Shown here piece after piece: positions 33,236 to 42,761 of a stretch of DNA of 64,000 nucleotides (position 1 is its first letter; each line of letters opens with the position of its first letter). The position numbers were made by a program, and so were the translations under genes. The notes below the pieces were generated by a model. The model was not told the origin of the DNA and did not search any database. It was given only the letters and a program-made list of their open reading frames with translations. The stretch is from Micromonospora yangpuensis (GTDB lineage Bacteria; Actinomycetota; Actinomycetes; Mycobacteriales; Micromonosporaceae): the NCBI RefSeq assembly GCF_900091615.1, contig NZ_FMIA01000002.1:2604001-2668000 (forward strand). Reading direction: 5' to 3'.

Positions 33236-35815
33236 GTGTCCCACGATGTCGTCCCTCCGGCGGAGGGCACGGTGCACCCCACAGGCGACACGGACAGCTC
33301 GGTGACCGACCGGCAGGACACCACCGGTGAGTCGGCGGCGGGTGTCGCCGCCAACGGCACCGGACCGGCCGCCCCGAGTGACGTCGGACGGCCCGGAGAC
33401 GGTGCCGCCGACCTTCGACCCTCCGGCGGCCTGGGCACGGGCTCCTTCGGTGACCCGGCTGCCGGCCCGGTGCTGACCTCCGACGCCGGTCCCGACCCGG
33501 TGGTGGTGGCGCTCGGCACCGACGAGGACCCCTCGCCGAGCGCCGGTTTCGGCCTGTCCAGCGCGCCGACCGGCCGCCGGGTGCGGGCCCGGCTCGCCCG
33601 GTTCAACGCCCCCTGGCAGACCTCGCAGGTAAGCGAGGTGCTGGAGCCGCTGATCGCGCTGCACCGCGAGAATCACCCCAAGGCCGACGCCCGGCTGCTC
33701 CAGCGGGCCTTCGACACCGCCGCCCGGTGGCACTCGGGTCAGTACCGCAAGTCCGGTGACCCGTACATCACCCACCCGTTGGCGGTCGCCGGCATCCTGG
33801 CCGCCCTGGGCATGGACACCACCACCCTGGTCGCGGCGCTGCTGCACGACACCATCGAGGACACCGAGTACACCCTCGACCAGATGCGCACCGACTTCGG
33901 CGGCGAGGTCGCGCTGCTCGTCGACGGGGTGACCAAGCTCGACAAGGTCAAGCTCGGTGACGCGGCCAAGGCCGAGACGATCCGCAAGATGGTCGTGGCG
34001 ATGGCCAAGGACCCGCGGGTCCTGGTGATCAAGCTGGCCGACCGGCTGCACAACATGCGTACCCTCTCCTTCCTGCCCACGCCGAAGCGGGAGCAGAAGG
34101 CGAAGGAGACCCTGGAGATCCTCGCCCCGCTGGCTCACCGGCTGGGTATGAACACCATCAAGTGGGAGCTGGAGGACCTGGCCTTCGGCACCCTGTTCCC
34201 GAAGCGGTACGAGGAGATCCTCCGGCTGATCGGGGAGCACCAGCCGCAGCGGGAGGCGTTGCTCAAGCAGGTCACCCAGAAGGTGGGCACCGACCTCAAG
34301 GCCGCCAAGATCAAGGCGGAGACCACCGGCCGGCCGAAGCACCTCTACTCGATCTACCAGAAGATGATCGTGCGGGGGCGCGACTTCAACGACATCTACG
34401 ACCTGGTCGGGGTGCGGATCCTGGTCGACACGGTGCGGGACTGCTACGCGGCGCTGGGGGTGATCCACGCCAACTGGCAGCCGGTGCCGGGCCGCTTCAA
34501 GGACTACATCGCGATGCCCAAGTTCAACATGTACCAGTCGCTGCACACGACGGTGATCGGGCCCACCGGCAAGCCGGTGGAGATGCAGATCCGCACCTAC
34601 GCGATGCACCGTACGGCGGAGTTCGGCATCGCCGCGCACTGGAAGTACAAGGAGCACAAGGGCACCCAGGTCGTCGGCCCACCGGCACACATCGACGAGA
34701 TGACCTGGCTGCGGCAGTTGCTGGACTGGCAGCGGGAGGCGGCCGACCCGAGCGAGTTCCTCGACGCGCTGCGCTTCGACCTGTCCAGCCAGGAGGTGTA
34801 CGTCTTCACCCCGAAGGGCGACGTCATCCCGCTGCCGACCGGGTCGACGCCGGTGGACTTCGCCTACGCGGTGCACACCGAGGTCGGGCACAAGTGCATC
34901 GGGGCGCGGGTCAACGGCAAACTGGTGCCGTTGGAGTCGACGCTGTCCAACGGCGACGTGATCGAGATCTTCACCTCCAAGTCGGAGACGGCCGGCCCGA
35001 CGCAGGACTGGCTGGGCTTCGTCAAGAGCCCCCGGGCCCGCACCAAGATCCGCCAGTACTTCAACAAGGAACGGCGTGAGGAGGCGATCGAGACCGGCAA
35101 GGACGCGATCGTCAAGGCGATGCGCAAGCACGGCATGCCGTTGCAGCGGATGCTCACCTCCGACAACCTGATGGCGGTCGCCCGGGACCTGCACCTGATC
35201 GACGTGGCCTCGCTCTACGCGGCGGTCGGCGACAGCCAGGTGTCGGCGCAGTCGGTGGTGCAGAAGCTGATGGCCACCTACGGCGGCGAGGAGGGCGCGG
35301 CGGAGGACATCGCCGAGACCGCCGTGGCCACCCGGCCGCCGCGCAGCCGGGCCTCCAGCCACGACCCGGGGGTGGTGGTCCGGGGCGTCAGCGACGTCTG
35401 GATCAAGCTGGCCCGCTGCTGCACCCCGGTGCCGCCGGACACCGTCTTCGGCTTCGTCACCCGCTCCGGCGGGGTGAGCGTGCACCGCGACGACTGCGCC
35501 AACGCCGAGGACCTGCGGGCGCAGAGCGAGCGGGTGGTCGAGGTCAGCTGGCGGCTCACCTCCGCCTCCACCTTCCTGGTGGCGATCCAGGTGGAGGCGT
35601 TGGACCGGCACAAGCTGCTGGCCGACGTCACCCGGATGCTCTCCGAGGAGCGGGTGAACATCCTCTCCGCGACCGTCACCACCACCCGGGACCGGGTGGC
35701 GGTGAGCCGGTTCAGCTTCGAGATGGCCGACCCGAAGCACCTGGGTCACCTGTTGGCCGCGGTCCGCAAGGTCGACGGCGTCTTCGACGCGTACCGGGTC
35801 ACCTCGAACTCCTGA
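33236..35815 (+). CDS. relA: Bifunctional (p)ppGpp synthetase/hydrolase RelA/SpoT (Rel)
   Basis: 859 residues from GTG 33236, preceded by GAGGAGG. The N-terminal 110 residues are an unstructured Ser/Thr/Asp-rich extension. Next comes the HD hydrolase domain ([33 protein letters not shown]), then the synthetase domain ([42 protein letters not shown]). A TGS domain follows ([25 protein letters not shown]), then a Cys-containing conserved region ([14 protein letters not shown]) and a C-terminal ACT domain. Both catalytic halves look intact. It mediates the stringent response. Confidence 0.96.
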   Translation: MSHDVVPPAEGTVHPTGDTDSSVTDRQDTTGESAAGVAANGTGPAAPSDVGRPGDGAADLRPSGGLGTGSFGDPAAGPVLTSDAGPDPVVVALGTDEDPSPSAGFGLSSAPTGRRVRARLARFNAPWQTSQVSEVLEPLIALHRENHPKADARLLQRAFDTAARWHSGQYRKSGDPYITHPLAVAGILAALGMDTTTLVAALLHDTIEDTEYTLDQMRTDFGGEVALLVDGVTKLDKVKLGDAAKAETIRKMVVAMAKDPRVLVIKLADRLHNMRTLSFLPTPKREQKAKETLEILAPLAHRLGMNTIKWELEDLAFGTLFPKRYEEILRLIGEHQPQREALLKQVTQKVGTDLKAAKIKAETTGRPKHLYSIYQKMIVRGRDFNDIYDLVGVRILVDTVRDCYAALGVIHANWQPVPGRFKDYIAMPKFNMYQSLHTTVIGPTGKPVEMQIRTYAMHRTAEFGIAAHWKYKEHKGTQVVGPPAHIDEMTWLRQLLDWQREAADPSEFLDALRFDLSSQEVYVFTPKGDVIPLPTGSTPVDFAYAVHTEVGHKCIGARVNGKLVPLESTLSNGDVIEIFTSKSETAGPTQDWLGFVKSPRARTKIRQYFNKERREEAIETGKDAIVKAMRKHGMPLQRMLTSDNLMAVARDLHLIDVASLYAAVGDSQVSAQSVVQKLMATYGGEEGAAEDIAETAVATRPPRSRASSHDPGVVVRGVSDVWIKLARCCTPVPPDTVFGFVTRSGGVSVHRDDCANAEDLRAQSERVVEVSWRLTSASTFLVAIQVEALDRHKLLADVTRMLSEERVNILSATVTTTRDRVAVSRFSFEMADPKHLGHLLAAVRKVDGVFDAYRVTSNS

Positions 35816-35834
35816 CCCGGCGCCCACCAGCAGA

Positions 35835-35865
35835 GACGCCCGCCGGCTGCGAGCCGGCGGGCGTC
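35835..35865. terminator. Bidirectional terminator between relA and the cyclophilin gene
   Basis: Perfect 14-bp stem GACGCCCGCCGGCT / AGCCGGCGGGCGTC with loop GCG, then CTTGT. It lies midway between the converging stops. Confidence 0.88.
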
Positions 35866-35882
35866 CTTGTCGGTGCGTTGGG

Positions 35883-36716
35883 TCAGGCGTCGCTCATCGT
35901 CAGGTCGGTGATGACGACCTCCTTCTTGGGGTGGCCACCCCCGGCCTGCTCGGCGAAGGCCTTGTCGTCACCGGCCTTGGCGACCTCCTGGACCAGCTCC
36001 ATCCCACCGGTGATGGTGCCCACCACGGTGTAGTTGGGGTCCAGCGGCGAGTCGCCGTAGACGATGAAGAACTGGCTGCCGGTGCTGCCCGCCTGCCCGG
36101 AGTTGGCCATCGCGATGACGCCCTCCGGGTACGGCGGACGTTTGTCGGTGGGCAGGTTCTCCTCGGCCAGCCGGTAGCTCGGGCCGCCGGTGCCGTCGGT
36201 GTCCCGCCAGCCCTTGCCGGTGGCGCTCGGGTCACCGCACTGCAGCACCTTGATGCCCTCGGTGACCAGCCGGTGGCACTTGCTGTTGTCGAAGAAGTCC
36301 TTGCTGGCCAGGTAGGTGAAGCTGCCGGCGGTGCAGGGGACCAGGGCCCGGTCGACCTTGGCGGTGATCGGACCCAGGTTGGTGGTGATCGTCATGGTCT
36401 GGGTGCCGGTGTTGGGCTGCTCCGCCGGCGGCATCCCGACGTCCTTGATCGTGGGCGGCCGCTGGTCGGCCGGGACCTCGGTGAAGGCGCACTGGACCTT
36501 ACCGGCGGCCGGGCCGGCGGTCTGCTCGGTCTCGTCGTCGCCGCCGAGGCTGGTCGCCAGCCAGACGGTGCCGGCGACGACGAGCAGCAGCGCCGCCGAA
36601 GCCCCGACGACGGCCTGGGTCTGCCGGCGTTTGCGGGCCTTGGCCGCACGCTCGGCCATCTCCCGTTCGAGTCGGGCCCGCGCCGCGGCGCGCTGCCGAT
36701 CTCTGGTGGACGTCAC
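35883..36716 (-). CDS. Membrane-anchored cyclophilin peptidylprolyl isomerase
   Basis: 277 residues. A basic cytoplasmic start (RDRQRAAARARLEREMAERAAKARKRRQ) precedes one membrane segment (about 34-55) and a cyclophilin domain from about 100 to 277. The domain has GSTGSQFFIVYGDSPLDPNY and YTVVGTITGGMELV, the proline-binding core. It has the typical short actinobacterial form with Cys residues flanking the prolyl site (VPCTAGSF, HRLVTEGIKVLQCGDP). It probably folds exported proteins. The adjacent minus-strand gene is a diverged duplicate. Confidence 0.92.
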   Translation of the reverse strand: MTSTRDRQRAAARARLEREMAERAAKARKRRQTQAVVGASAALLLVVAGTVWLATSLGGDDETEQTAGPAAGKVQCAFTEVPADQRPPTIKDVGMPPAEQPNTGTQTMTITTNLGPITAKVDRALVPCTAGSFTYLASKDFFDNSKCHRLVTEGIKVLQCGDPSATGKGWRDTDGTGGPSYRLAEENLPTDKRPPYPEGVIAMANSGQAGSTGSQFFIVYGDSPLDPNYTVVGTITGGMELVQEVAKAGDDKAFAEQAGGGHPKKEVVITDLTMSDA

Positions 36717-36779
36717 GCCTGGATCCTCCTGGACTGCTCGGGCGCGGTCGGTGCCGCTGGTCTGCTGGACGAGGGGTGG

Positions 36780-37649
36780 TCAGCCGGCGCTCGGGCTGGC
36801 CGACGGGGTAGGCGACACCGCGTCGCCGATCGGTGGCGCCGTCGTGGTCGGCTGGCCGACGGTGAGGCTCTGGATCACCACGTCGGTCTTGGGCTTGACC
36901 TTCTCCCCGGCCTCGTTCTCCACGGTCGGCAGGGCGCCGACCTTCTCCACCACGTCGAGCCCCTCGGTGACCCGGCCGATGACCGGGTACGCCGGCTCGG
37001 CCGGGTCGAAGTCCTTGAAGAAGATCAGGAACTGGCTGCCGTTGGCCCCCGGCGCGCTGCCGACCATCGCCACCGTGCCCTTCGGGTACGCCGGCGGCGC
37101 GTCGGCGGCGCCACTGGGCGCGGGCTCCGGCACGTTCTCGTTGTAGAACGAGTAGGTGGGCCCACCCAGGCCGGTGCCGCTGGGGTCACCGCAGCGCACC
37201 GCCCCCTCGGTGGTGATCTCGTGGCACGGGGTGTTGTCGTAGAACGAGCGGCTGGCCAGGTGTTCGATGCTCGCCGCGGCACAGGGCGCGGCGGTCAGGT
37301 CGAGCTCGGCGGTGACCGTGCCCTGGCCGGTGGTGACGGTCATCGAGCGGGTGCCCTCGGTGGGCAGCCCGGCGGTGGCCGGGGTGCCCACGTCCTTGAG
37401 GTTGGTGTTGCCGGCACCGTCCTGCGGGGTCCAGGCGCAGACGTCCGCGCTGGCCGTCTGCTCCTCGGGGTCGGAGTCGAAGGCGCCCAGCGCCCACGCC
37501 GAACCGGCGACGATCAGCACCAGCGCCAGTGCGGCGCCGACCCCGGCCTGGATCTGGCGACGCCGCCGTAGGGCGGCGGCCCGCCGGGCCTGCTGGCGGT
37601 CGAGCTTGGCCCGCGCCAGTTTGCGCTGCCGGTCCCTGCTGGAAGCCAC
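36780..37649 (-). CDS. Second membrane-anchored cyclophilin peptidylprolyl isomerase
   Basis: 289 residues from GTG 37649, behind GGGGAG; a longer reading to 37811 lacks a ribosome site. It has the same plan as its downstream neighbour: basic start RDRQRKLARAKLDRQQARRAAALRRRRQ, a membrane segment (about 38-58), then cyclophilin domain with GANGSQFLIFFKDFDPAEPAY (Phe to Leu change in the GSQFFI motif). A Ser/Pro/Thr tail (SPTPSASPSAG) ends it. It is 63 bp before the paralogue and probably cotranscribed, a tandem duplication. Confidence 0.91.
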   Translation of the reverse strand: MASSRDRQRKLARAKLDRQQARRAAALRRRRQIQAGVGAALALVLIVAGSAWALGAFDSDPEEQTASADVCAWTPQDGAGNTNLKDVGTPATAGLPTEGTRSMTVTTGQGTVTAELDLTAAPCAAASIEHLASRSFYDNTPCHEITTEGAVRCGDPSGTGLGGPTYSFYNENVPEPAPSGAADAPPAYPKGTVAMVGSAPGANGSQFLIFFKDFDPAEPAYPVIGRVTEGLDVVEKVGALPTVENEAGEKVKPKTDVVIQSLTVGQPTTTAPPIGDAVSPTPSASPSAG

Positions 37650-37920
37650 CGGTGCTCCCCTTTCCTCTACCCTGGTCGTCGTGGCGGGCGGGCGTGCCCC
37701 GTCGGGCGTCACGTGCGCCACGCCACACGCCCGCCAGAGTGTACGGGTAACAACTGGGAAAGTGGTGTACGAGGTCGGTACCGGCCACCGGGCGCGGTCC
37801 CGTCGACGCATCGGAGCCGGTCACTGGCTGCCGTCGACACCCCGGGGCGGGCGGCCGGTGGGTGGCCCCGGGCCGGCTAGGCTGGCGACCGGAGGACACC
37901 TCGACGGAAGGGGAGCGGAC

Positions 37921-38640
37921 GTGCTCGTGGCCGGCTTTCCCGCCCAGGCCTTCGACACCAACTGCTACGTGGTCGCCGCCGGCCCCGGGGAGCAGTGCGT
38001 GGTGGTCGACCCGGGCATCGGCGTCGTGGACCAGCTCGACGCCGTGCTCGCCGAGCACCGGCTGCACCCGGCCGCGGTGCTGCTCACCCACGGCCACGTC
38101 GACCACACCTTCTCGGTCGCGCCGGTGTGTGGCGCGCGGGGGATCACCGCGTACGTGCATCCGGGCGACCGGGAGATGCTGGCCGACCCGACCAAGGGCA
38201 TCTCGGCGGACCTGGCCGCCCTCTTCGGCGGCCGGCTGGCCTACAGCGAGCCGGACGACGTCGCCGAGCTGACCGACGGCGCCACGCTCAGCCTGGCCGG
38301 CCTGGAGATCACCGTCGACCACGCCCCGGGTCATACCGGCGGGTCGGTGCTGTTCCGGCTGCCGGCCGCCGGCTCGGAGTGGGAGGCCGACCAGCTCTGC
38401 CTCTCCGGTGACGTGCTCTTCGCCGGCTCGATCGGCCGCACCGACCTGCCCGGTGGCAGCATGCCGGCGATGCTCGCCAGCCTGCGCGGCAAGATCCTGC
38501 CGCTGGCCGACGACACCGTGGTGCTGCCGGGCCACGGCCCCGCCACCACCATCGGTCGCGAGCGGGCCGGCAACCCGTACCTGCGCCAGGTGTCGGAGGT
38601 CGACGCCGGTCGGCCGGTCGGCCCCGCCCGCGGCCTGTAG
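37921..38640 (+). CDS. MBL-fold metallo-hydrolase (glyoxalase II-like)
   Basis: 239 residues from GTG 37921, with GGAAGGGGAG upstream. The zinc motif is THGHVDHTFS, with further ligands in DHAPGHTGGS, CLSGDVLFAGSIGR and VLPGHGPATTIG. This is the usual glyoxalase II-like/YcbL group that hydrolyses thioesters such as hydroxyacyl-glutathione or mycothiol analogues; the real substrate is unknown. It is regularly placed before hisS in actinobacteria, as here. Confidence 0.9.
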   Translation: MLVAGFPAQAFDTNCYVVAAGPGEQCVVVDPGIGVVDQLDAVLAEHRLHPAAVLLTHGHVDHTFSVAPVCGARGITAYVHPGDREMLADPTKGISADLAALFGGRLAYSEPDDVAELTDGATLSLAGLEITVDHAPGHTGGSVLFRLPAAGSEWEADQLCLSGDVLFAGSIGRTDLPGGSMPAMLASLRGKILPLADDTVVLPGHGPATTIGRERAGNPYLRQVSEVDAGRPVGPARGL

Positions 38641-38730
38641 CCCGCACCGCAACGACCTGCCCTACCGGCACGACTTCGCCGCACCGCCACGACCTGTCCG
38701 CGCGTCGCGCGGGACCGCGAGGAGCACCTC

Positions 38731-40059
38731 ATGAGCAAGCCCACGCCCATCTCCGGGTTCCCGGAGTGGACCCCGGCGCAACGGATGATCGAGCAGTTCG
38801 TCCTCGACCGGATCCGGGCCACCTTCGAGCTGTACGGCTTCGCCCCGCTGGAGACCCGCGCGGTGGAGCCGCTGGACCAGCTGCTGCGCAAGGGGGAGAC
38901 CTCCAAGGAGGTCTACGTGATCCGCCGGTTGCACGAGGAGCCGGGCGCGACGGCCGGTGACGACTCGCTCGGCCTGCACTTCGACCTGACCGTGCCGTTC
39001 GCCCGGTACGTGCTGGAGAACGCCGGCAAGCTGCAGTTCCCGTTCCGCCGGTACCAGATCCAGAAGGTGTGGCGGGGCGAGCGTCCGCAGGAGGGGCGCT
39101 ACCGGGAGTTCGTCCAGGCCGACATCGACATCGTCGACCGGGACACCCTGGCCGCGCACCACGAGGCGGAGATGCCGCTGGTGATCGGCGACGCGCTGCG
39201 CTCGCTGCCGATCCCGCCGGTGACCATCCAGGTCAACAACCGCAAGATCTGTGAGGGCTTCTACCGGGGCATCGGGCTGACCGACCCGGAGGCGACCCTG
39301 CGGGCGGTGGACAAGCTCGACAAGATCGGCCCGGCGAAGGTCGCCGACCTGCTCGCCGAGACCGCCGGGGCGAGCCCGGCGCAGGCCAAGGCGTGCCTGG
39401 CGCTGGCGGAGATCTCCGCACCGGACGCCTCCTTCGCCGACGCGGTGCACGCCCTGGGGGTGACCGACCCGCTGCTGGAGGAGGGGATCGCCGAACTGGT
39501 CGCGGTGGTGCAGACCGCCGCCGCGCACTCGCCCGGTCTCTGCGTGGCCGACCTGCGCATCGCCCGGGGGCTGGACTACTACACCGGCACCGTCTACGAG
39601 ACCCAGCTCGCCGGGTACGAGCGGTTCGGCTCGATCTGCTCCGGCGGCCGGTACGACAACCTGGCCAGTGCGGGCGCGGTGTCGTACCCGGGGGTGGGGA
39701 TCTCGATCGGGGTGACCCGGCTGCTCGGGCTGCTCTTCGGCGCCGGTGAGCTGTCGGTGTCCCGGTCGGTGCCGACGTGCGTGCTGGTCGCGGTGGCCAA
39801 CGAGGAGCAGCGGACGGCGAGCAACCGGGTCGCCGAGGCGCTGCGTCGGCAGGGGGTGCCGACCGAGGTGTCGCCGAGCGCGGCCAAGTTCGGCAAGCAG
39901 ATCCGGTACGCCGAGCGGCGGGGCATCCCGTACGTCTGGTTCCCGGGGGCCGAGGGGGCCGCGGACGAGGTCAAGGACATCCGGTCCGGCACGCAGGTCG
40001 AGGCGGTGGCGGGGCAGTGGACGCCGCCGGCGGCCGACCGCACCCCCCTGGTCGGCTGA
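38731..40059 (+). CDS. hisS: Histidyl-tRNA synthetase
   Basis: 442 residues. Class II motif 2 is RYQIQKVWRGERPQEGRYREF. The histidine-specific loops are RGLDYYTGTVYE and the SICSGGRYDNLA motif near motif 3 (GVGISIGVTRL). The C-terminal anticodon domain begins CVLVAVANEEQ. It charges tRNA-His. ATG 38731 has GAGGAGC upstream. Confidence 0.97.
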   Translation: MSKPTPISGFPEWTPAQRMIEQFVLDRIRATFELYGFAPLETRAVEPLDQLLRKGETSKEVYVIRRLHEEPGATAGDDSLGLHFDLTVPFARYVLENAGKLQFPFRRYQIQKVWRGERPQEGRYREFVQADIDIVDRDTLAAHHEAEMPLVIGDALRSLPIPPVTIQVNNRKICEGFYRGIGLTDPEATLRAVDKLDKIGPAKVADLLAETAGASPAQAKACLALAEISAPDASFADAVHALGVTDPLLEEGIAELVAVVQTAAAHSPGLCVADLRIARGLDYYTGTVYETQLAGYERFGSICSGGRYDNLASAGAVSYPGVGISIGVTRLLGLLFGAGELSVSRSVPTCVLVAVANEEQRTASNRVAEALRRQGVPTEVSPSAAKFGKQIRYAERRGIPYVWFPGAEGAADEVKDIRSGTQVEAVAGQWTPPAADRTPLVG

Positions 40060-40088
40060 GACGTTACTGGCGCGTACGCCGGATGCGA

Positions 40089-40119
40089 CCTACGGTTGCG
40101 TAAGTTACGCCACCGTAGG
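40089..40119. promoter_or_regulatory. 31-bp nested palindrome at the desaturase promoter
   Basis: Outer arms CCTACGGT (40089-40096) and ACCGTAGG (40112-40119), inner arms GCGTAA (40098-40103) and TTACGC (40105-40110), centred on G40104 with a single mismatch (T97/C111). The right edge touches the AGGGAG ribosome site of GTG 40129. The size and symmetry fit an operator for a dimeric, perhaps TetR-type, fatty-acid regulator. The regulator itself is not next door. Confidence 0.7.
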
Positions 40120-40128
40120 GAGATCCTC

Positions 40129-41064
40129 GTGACCACACTGAGCCAGACCGCACTCCTGCTCGAACTCGAGCCCGTGGTGGAGCGCAACCTGAACCGGCAC
40201 CTCACCATGGCCAAGGAGTGGTTCCCCCACGAGTACGTGCCGTGGAGCGAGGGACGCACCTTCGACGGCCGGCTCGGCGGCGAGCCGTGGCAGGAGTCCG
40301 ACTCGACGCTGCCGGACGTGGCCCGCACCGCGCTCATCGTCAACCTGCTGACCGAGGACAACCTGCCCTCGTACCACCACCAGATCGCCACCCTCTTCGG
40401 CCGCGACGGCGCCTGGGGGACCTGGGTGCACCGCTGGACGGCCGAGGAGGGGCGGCACGGCATCGCGATCCGCGACTACCTGACCGTGACCCGGGCCGTC
40501 GACCCGGTGGAGCTGGAACGGGCCCGGATGGTGCACATGTCCCACGGGTACTCCAACGCGCACGACCACCACATGCTCAACTCCCTGGCGTACGTGTCGT
40601 TCCAGGAGCTGGCCACCCGGATCTCGCACCGCAACACCGGCAAGGCCACCGGCGACCCGGTCTGCGACGCCCTGCTGGCCCGCATCGCCGCCGACGAGAA
40701 CCTGCACATGGTCTTCTACCGCAACCTGCTCGCCGCCGGGTTCGAGGTGGCCCCGAGCCAGACGATGCGCGCGGTCGCCGACGTGCTCGGCAACTTCGCC
40801 ATGCCGGGGGTCGGCATCGAGGGCTTCACCCGCAAGTCGGTGGCGATCGCCCTGGCCGGCATCTACGACCTGCGCCAGCACCGCGACGAGGTGGTCATGC
40901 CGGTGCTGCGCCAGTGGGACGTCTTCAACGTCACCGGCCTGGACGCCGACGGGGCGGCCGCCCAGGAGTGGATCGGCGCGCACCTCGACGATCTGGACCG
41001 CGCCGCGTCCCGCTTCGAGGAGAAGCGCGACGCCCGCAACGCCCGTCTCGCCGCCGCCCGCTGA
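40129..41064 (+). CDS. Acyl-ACP desaturase (soluble diiron, ferritin-like)
   Basis: 311 residues from GTG 40129. The two iron-binding repeats are EEGRHGIAIRDYL and DENLHMVFYRNLL, each E/D-E-x-x-H, separated by about 85 residues, with upstream Glu in LLTEDNLPSYHHQI. The family introduces a cis double bond in acyl-ACP with O2 and ferredoxin, altering membrane fluidity. The longer reading from 40096 starts within the palindrome. No ferredoxin partner is adjacent. Confidence 0.92.
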   Translation: MTTLSQTALLLELEPVVERNLNRHLTMAKEWFPHEYVPWSEGRTFDGRLGGEPWQESDSTLPDVARTALIVNLLTEDNLPSYHHQIATLFGRDGAWGTWVHRWTAEEGRHGIAIRDYLTVTRAVDPVELERARMVHMSHGYSNAHDHHMLNSLAYVSFQELATRISHRNTGKATGDPVCDALLARIAADENLHMVFYRNLLAAGFEVAPSQTMRAVADVLGNFAMPGVGIEGFTRKSVAIALAGIYDLRQHRDEVVMPVLRQWDVFNVTGLDADGAAAQEWIGAHLDDLDRAASRFEEKRDARNARLAAAR

Positions 41065-41393
41065 CCCACCCCACCTTTCGCGGTCACCGTCGCGCCATCT
41101 TCCGCGTCACCTTCGCGCCGCCGAGCGCCGGCCGCCCGCTGTCGGGGCGGACCGGCGCTCGGTCGCGTCCTGCCGCAGGTACGTCCCACGACAACGGTGG
41201 GTGTCCAGATTGTTGCGCTTGGATCGCGTCACGTATGTGAGGGGTGGAATGCTATGGATCAATCTCTTGATTAGCCAATCAGACATGTGAATACTTCTCC
41301 GGGACGCGGCTGTTTCCCCAGATCAGCCGGATTTGCTCCACCCGGGCCCGTCACCCCCGCCGGGCCCGTCACCCCCTCCCGGGAGGTCAGTAC
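41065..41393. other. 329-bp intergenic region with promoter of the S1 protease gene
   Basis: No supported gene. An AT-rich patch (about 41232-41292) contains the dyad ATCAA-TCTC-TTGAT (41258-41271) and is the likely promoter region. Two copies of CGGGCCCGTCACCCC (41343-41357, 41361-41375; 18-bp period) lie just before the ribosome site GGGAGG (41380-41385). Confidence 0.55.
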
Positions 41394-42446
41394 ATGCGAC
41401 CCACGAGGTCAACCCTCCGCCACGCCGCCACCATCGCCGTGGCCGGATCCCTGGTCGTCGGCTCGCTGATCGGCGCGCCCGCCCAGGCCGCGCCCGCCTC
41501 GCCCGCCTCACCCGACGCCGCCACCGCCCTCGCCGAGCGCCTCGGCGACCGGTCCGCCGGGGCGTACGCCGACGCCTCCGGCAAGATGGTCGTCACGGTC
41601 ACCGACGCCGCCGCCGCGCGGCAGGTCACCGCCAACGGTGCCACACCCAAGCTGGTCAAGCGGGGCGCCGCCGAGCTGGCCAGGGCCACCAGCGAGCTGG
41701 ACCGCTCGATCACCATCGCCGGCACCGCCTGGTGGACCGACCCGGTCACCAACCAGGTGGTCGTCTCCGTCGACCCCACCGTGACCGGCGCGAAGCTGGC
41801 CAAGGTCCAGGCCGCCGCCGCGAAGTCCAACGGCGCGGTCCGCATCGAGGCCGAGGCCGGCGTGCTGAGCACCCGCATCTCCGGCGGCCAGGCCATCTAC
41901 GCCGGCGGCGGCGGCCGCTGCTCGCTGGGCTTCAACGTCCGCAGCGGCAGCACCTACTACTTCCTGACCGCCGGGCACTGCACCAACATCTCGGCGAGCT
42001 GGTACTCCAACTCCGCCCAGACCAGCCTGCTCGGCAGCCGTACCGGCAGCAGCTTCCCGGGCAACGACTACGGCATCGTGCGGCACAACAACGCCGCCAA
42101 CGCCTCCGGTGACGTCTCGCTCTACAACGGCACCGTCCGGGACATCACCGCCGCCGGCAACGCCACCGTCGGCCAGTCGGTGCAGCGCTCCGGCAGCACC
42201 ACCGGGCTGCGCAGCGGCTCGGTGACCGCGCTCAACGCCACCGTCAACTACGCCGAGGGCCGGGTCACCGGCCTGATCCGGACCAACGTCTGCGCCGAGC
42301 CGGGCGACAGCGGCGGCTCCCTGTTCAGCGGCTCCATCGCCCTGGGCCTCACCTCGGGCGGCAACGGCAACTGCCGACTCGGCGGCACGACCTACTTCCA
42401 GCCGGTCGGCGAGGCGCTCAGCGCCTACGGCGTCAGCATCTTCTGA
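41394..42446 (+). CDS. Secreted S1-family serine protease (alpha-lytic / streptogrisin type)
   Basis: 350 residues. A signal peptide ends at PAQA (about 32). A pro-region of about 140 residues follows, including the alpha-lytic pro-domain-like [16 protein letters not shown]. The mature protease has catalytic His in FLTAGHCTN, Asp in GNDYGIVRH and Ser in [12 protein letters not shown], with cysteine pairs typical of streptogrisins. It is probably exported as an inactive precursor and matures outside the cell. ATG 41394 has GGGAGG upstream and a strong terminator follows. Confidence 0.95.
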   Translation: MRPTRSTLRHAATIAVAGSLVVGSLIGAPAQAAPASPASPDAATALAERLGDRSAGAYADASGKMVVTVTDAAAARQVTANGATPKLVKRGAAELARATSELDRSITIAGTAWWTDPVTNQVVVSVDPTVTGAKLAKVQAAAAKSNGAVRIEAEAGVLSTRISGGQAIYAGGGGRCSLGFNVRSGSTYYFLTAGHCTNISASWYSNSAQTSLLGSRTGSSFPGNDYGIVRHNNAANASGDVSLYNGTVRDITAAGNATVGQSVQRSGSTTGLRSGSVTALNATVNYAEGRVTGLIRTNVCAEPGDSGGSLFSGSIALGLTSGGNGNCRLGGTTYFQPVGEALSAYGVSIF

Positions 42447-42460
42447 CCCACCGACGCACC

Positions 42461-42491
42461 GAGCGGGCCGCCGACCCCCGGCGGCCCGCTC
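42461..42491 (+). terminator. Terminator of the S1 protease gene
   Basis: Perfect 13-bp stem GAGCGGGCCGCCG / CGGCGGCCCGCTC with loop ACCCC, 14 bp after the stop. Confidence 0.88.
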
Positions 42492-42499
42492 GCCGCTGT

Positions 42500-42553
42500 G
42501 TAAGGAAGGGCCCCCTGTTAACGCTTTCGGTAGAGCAGGGTCCCCCTCTCACC
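42500..42553 (+). repeat. REP-like interspersed element, copy A
   Basis: About 54 bp: GTAAGGAAGGGCCCCCTGTT, then AACGCTTTCGGTAGAG and CAGGGTCCCC. The GGG-CCCCTG and CAGGGTCCC parts can form an imperfect hairpin. An inverted relative lies at 43503-43558 with only a few differences, so the pair brackets the DUF998 gene. I recognise this type of AAGGAAGGGCCCC element as recurrent in Micromonosporaceae, without a database check. Confidence 0.75.
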
Positions 42554-42649
42554 GCCTGAACCGGGCGGCCGGCCCGGACGAGGCGGCCGGGCCCCGACGA
42601 GGCCGCTGGTCGGAAGGGGCGCTGGGCGCGGACGGGGTCGCTACGCCCG

Positions 42650-42736
42650 GACGAGGCCGCCGGGCCGGACGAGGCCGCCGGGCCGGGCGGGGCCGCCGGG
42701 CCGGGCGGGGGCGCCGGGCCGGGCGGGGGCGCCGGA
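42650..42736. repeat. Degenerate 18-bp tandem repeat
   Basis: About 4.8 units, period 18: GACGAGGCCGCCGGGCCG twice, then variants with GGCGGGG and GGCGGGGGC. It is non-coding, between the S1 protease terminator and the stop of the minus-strand DUF998 gene. The region 42554-42649 is similar GC-rich sequence without a gene. Confidence 0.8.
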
Positions 42737-42761
42737 CGGTCGCGTCGCGCGGGTCCGCCGC

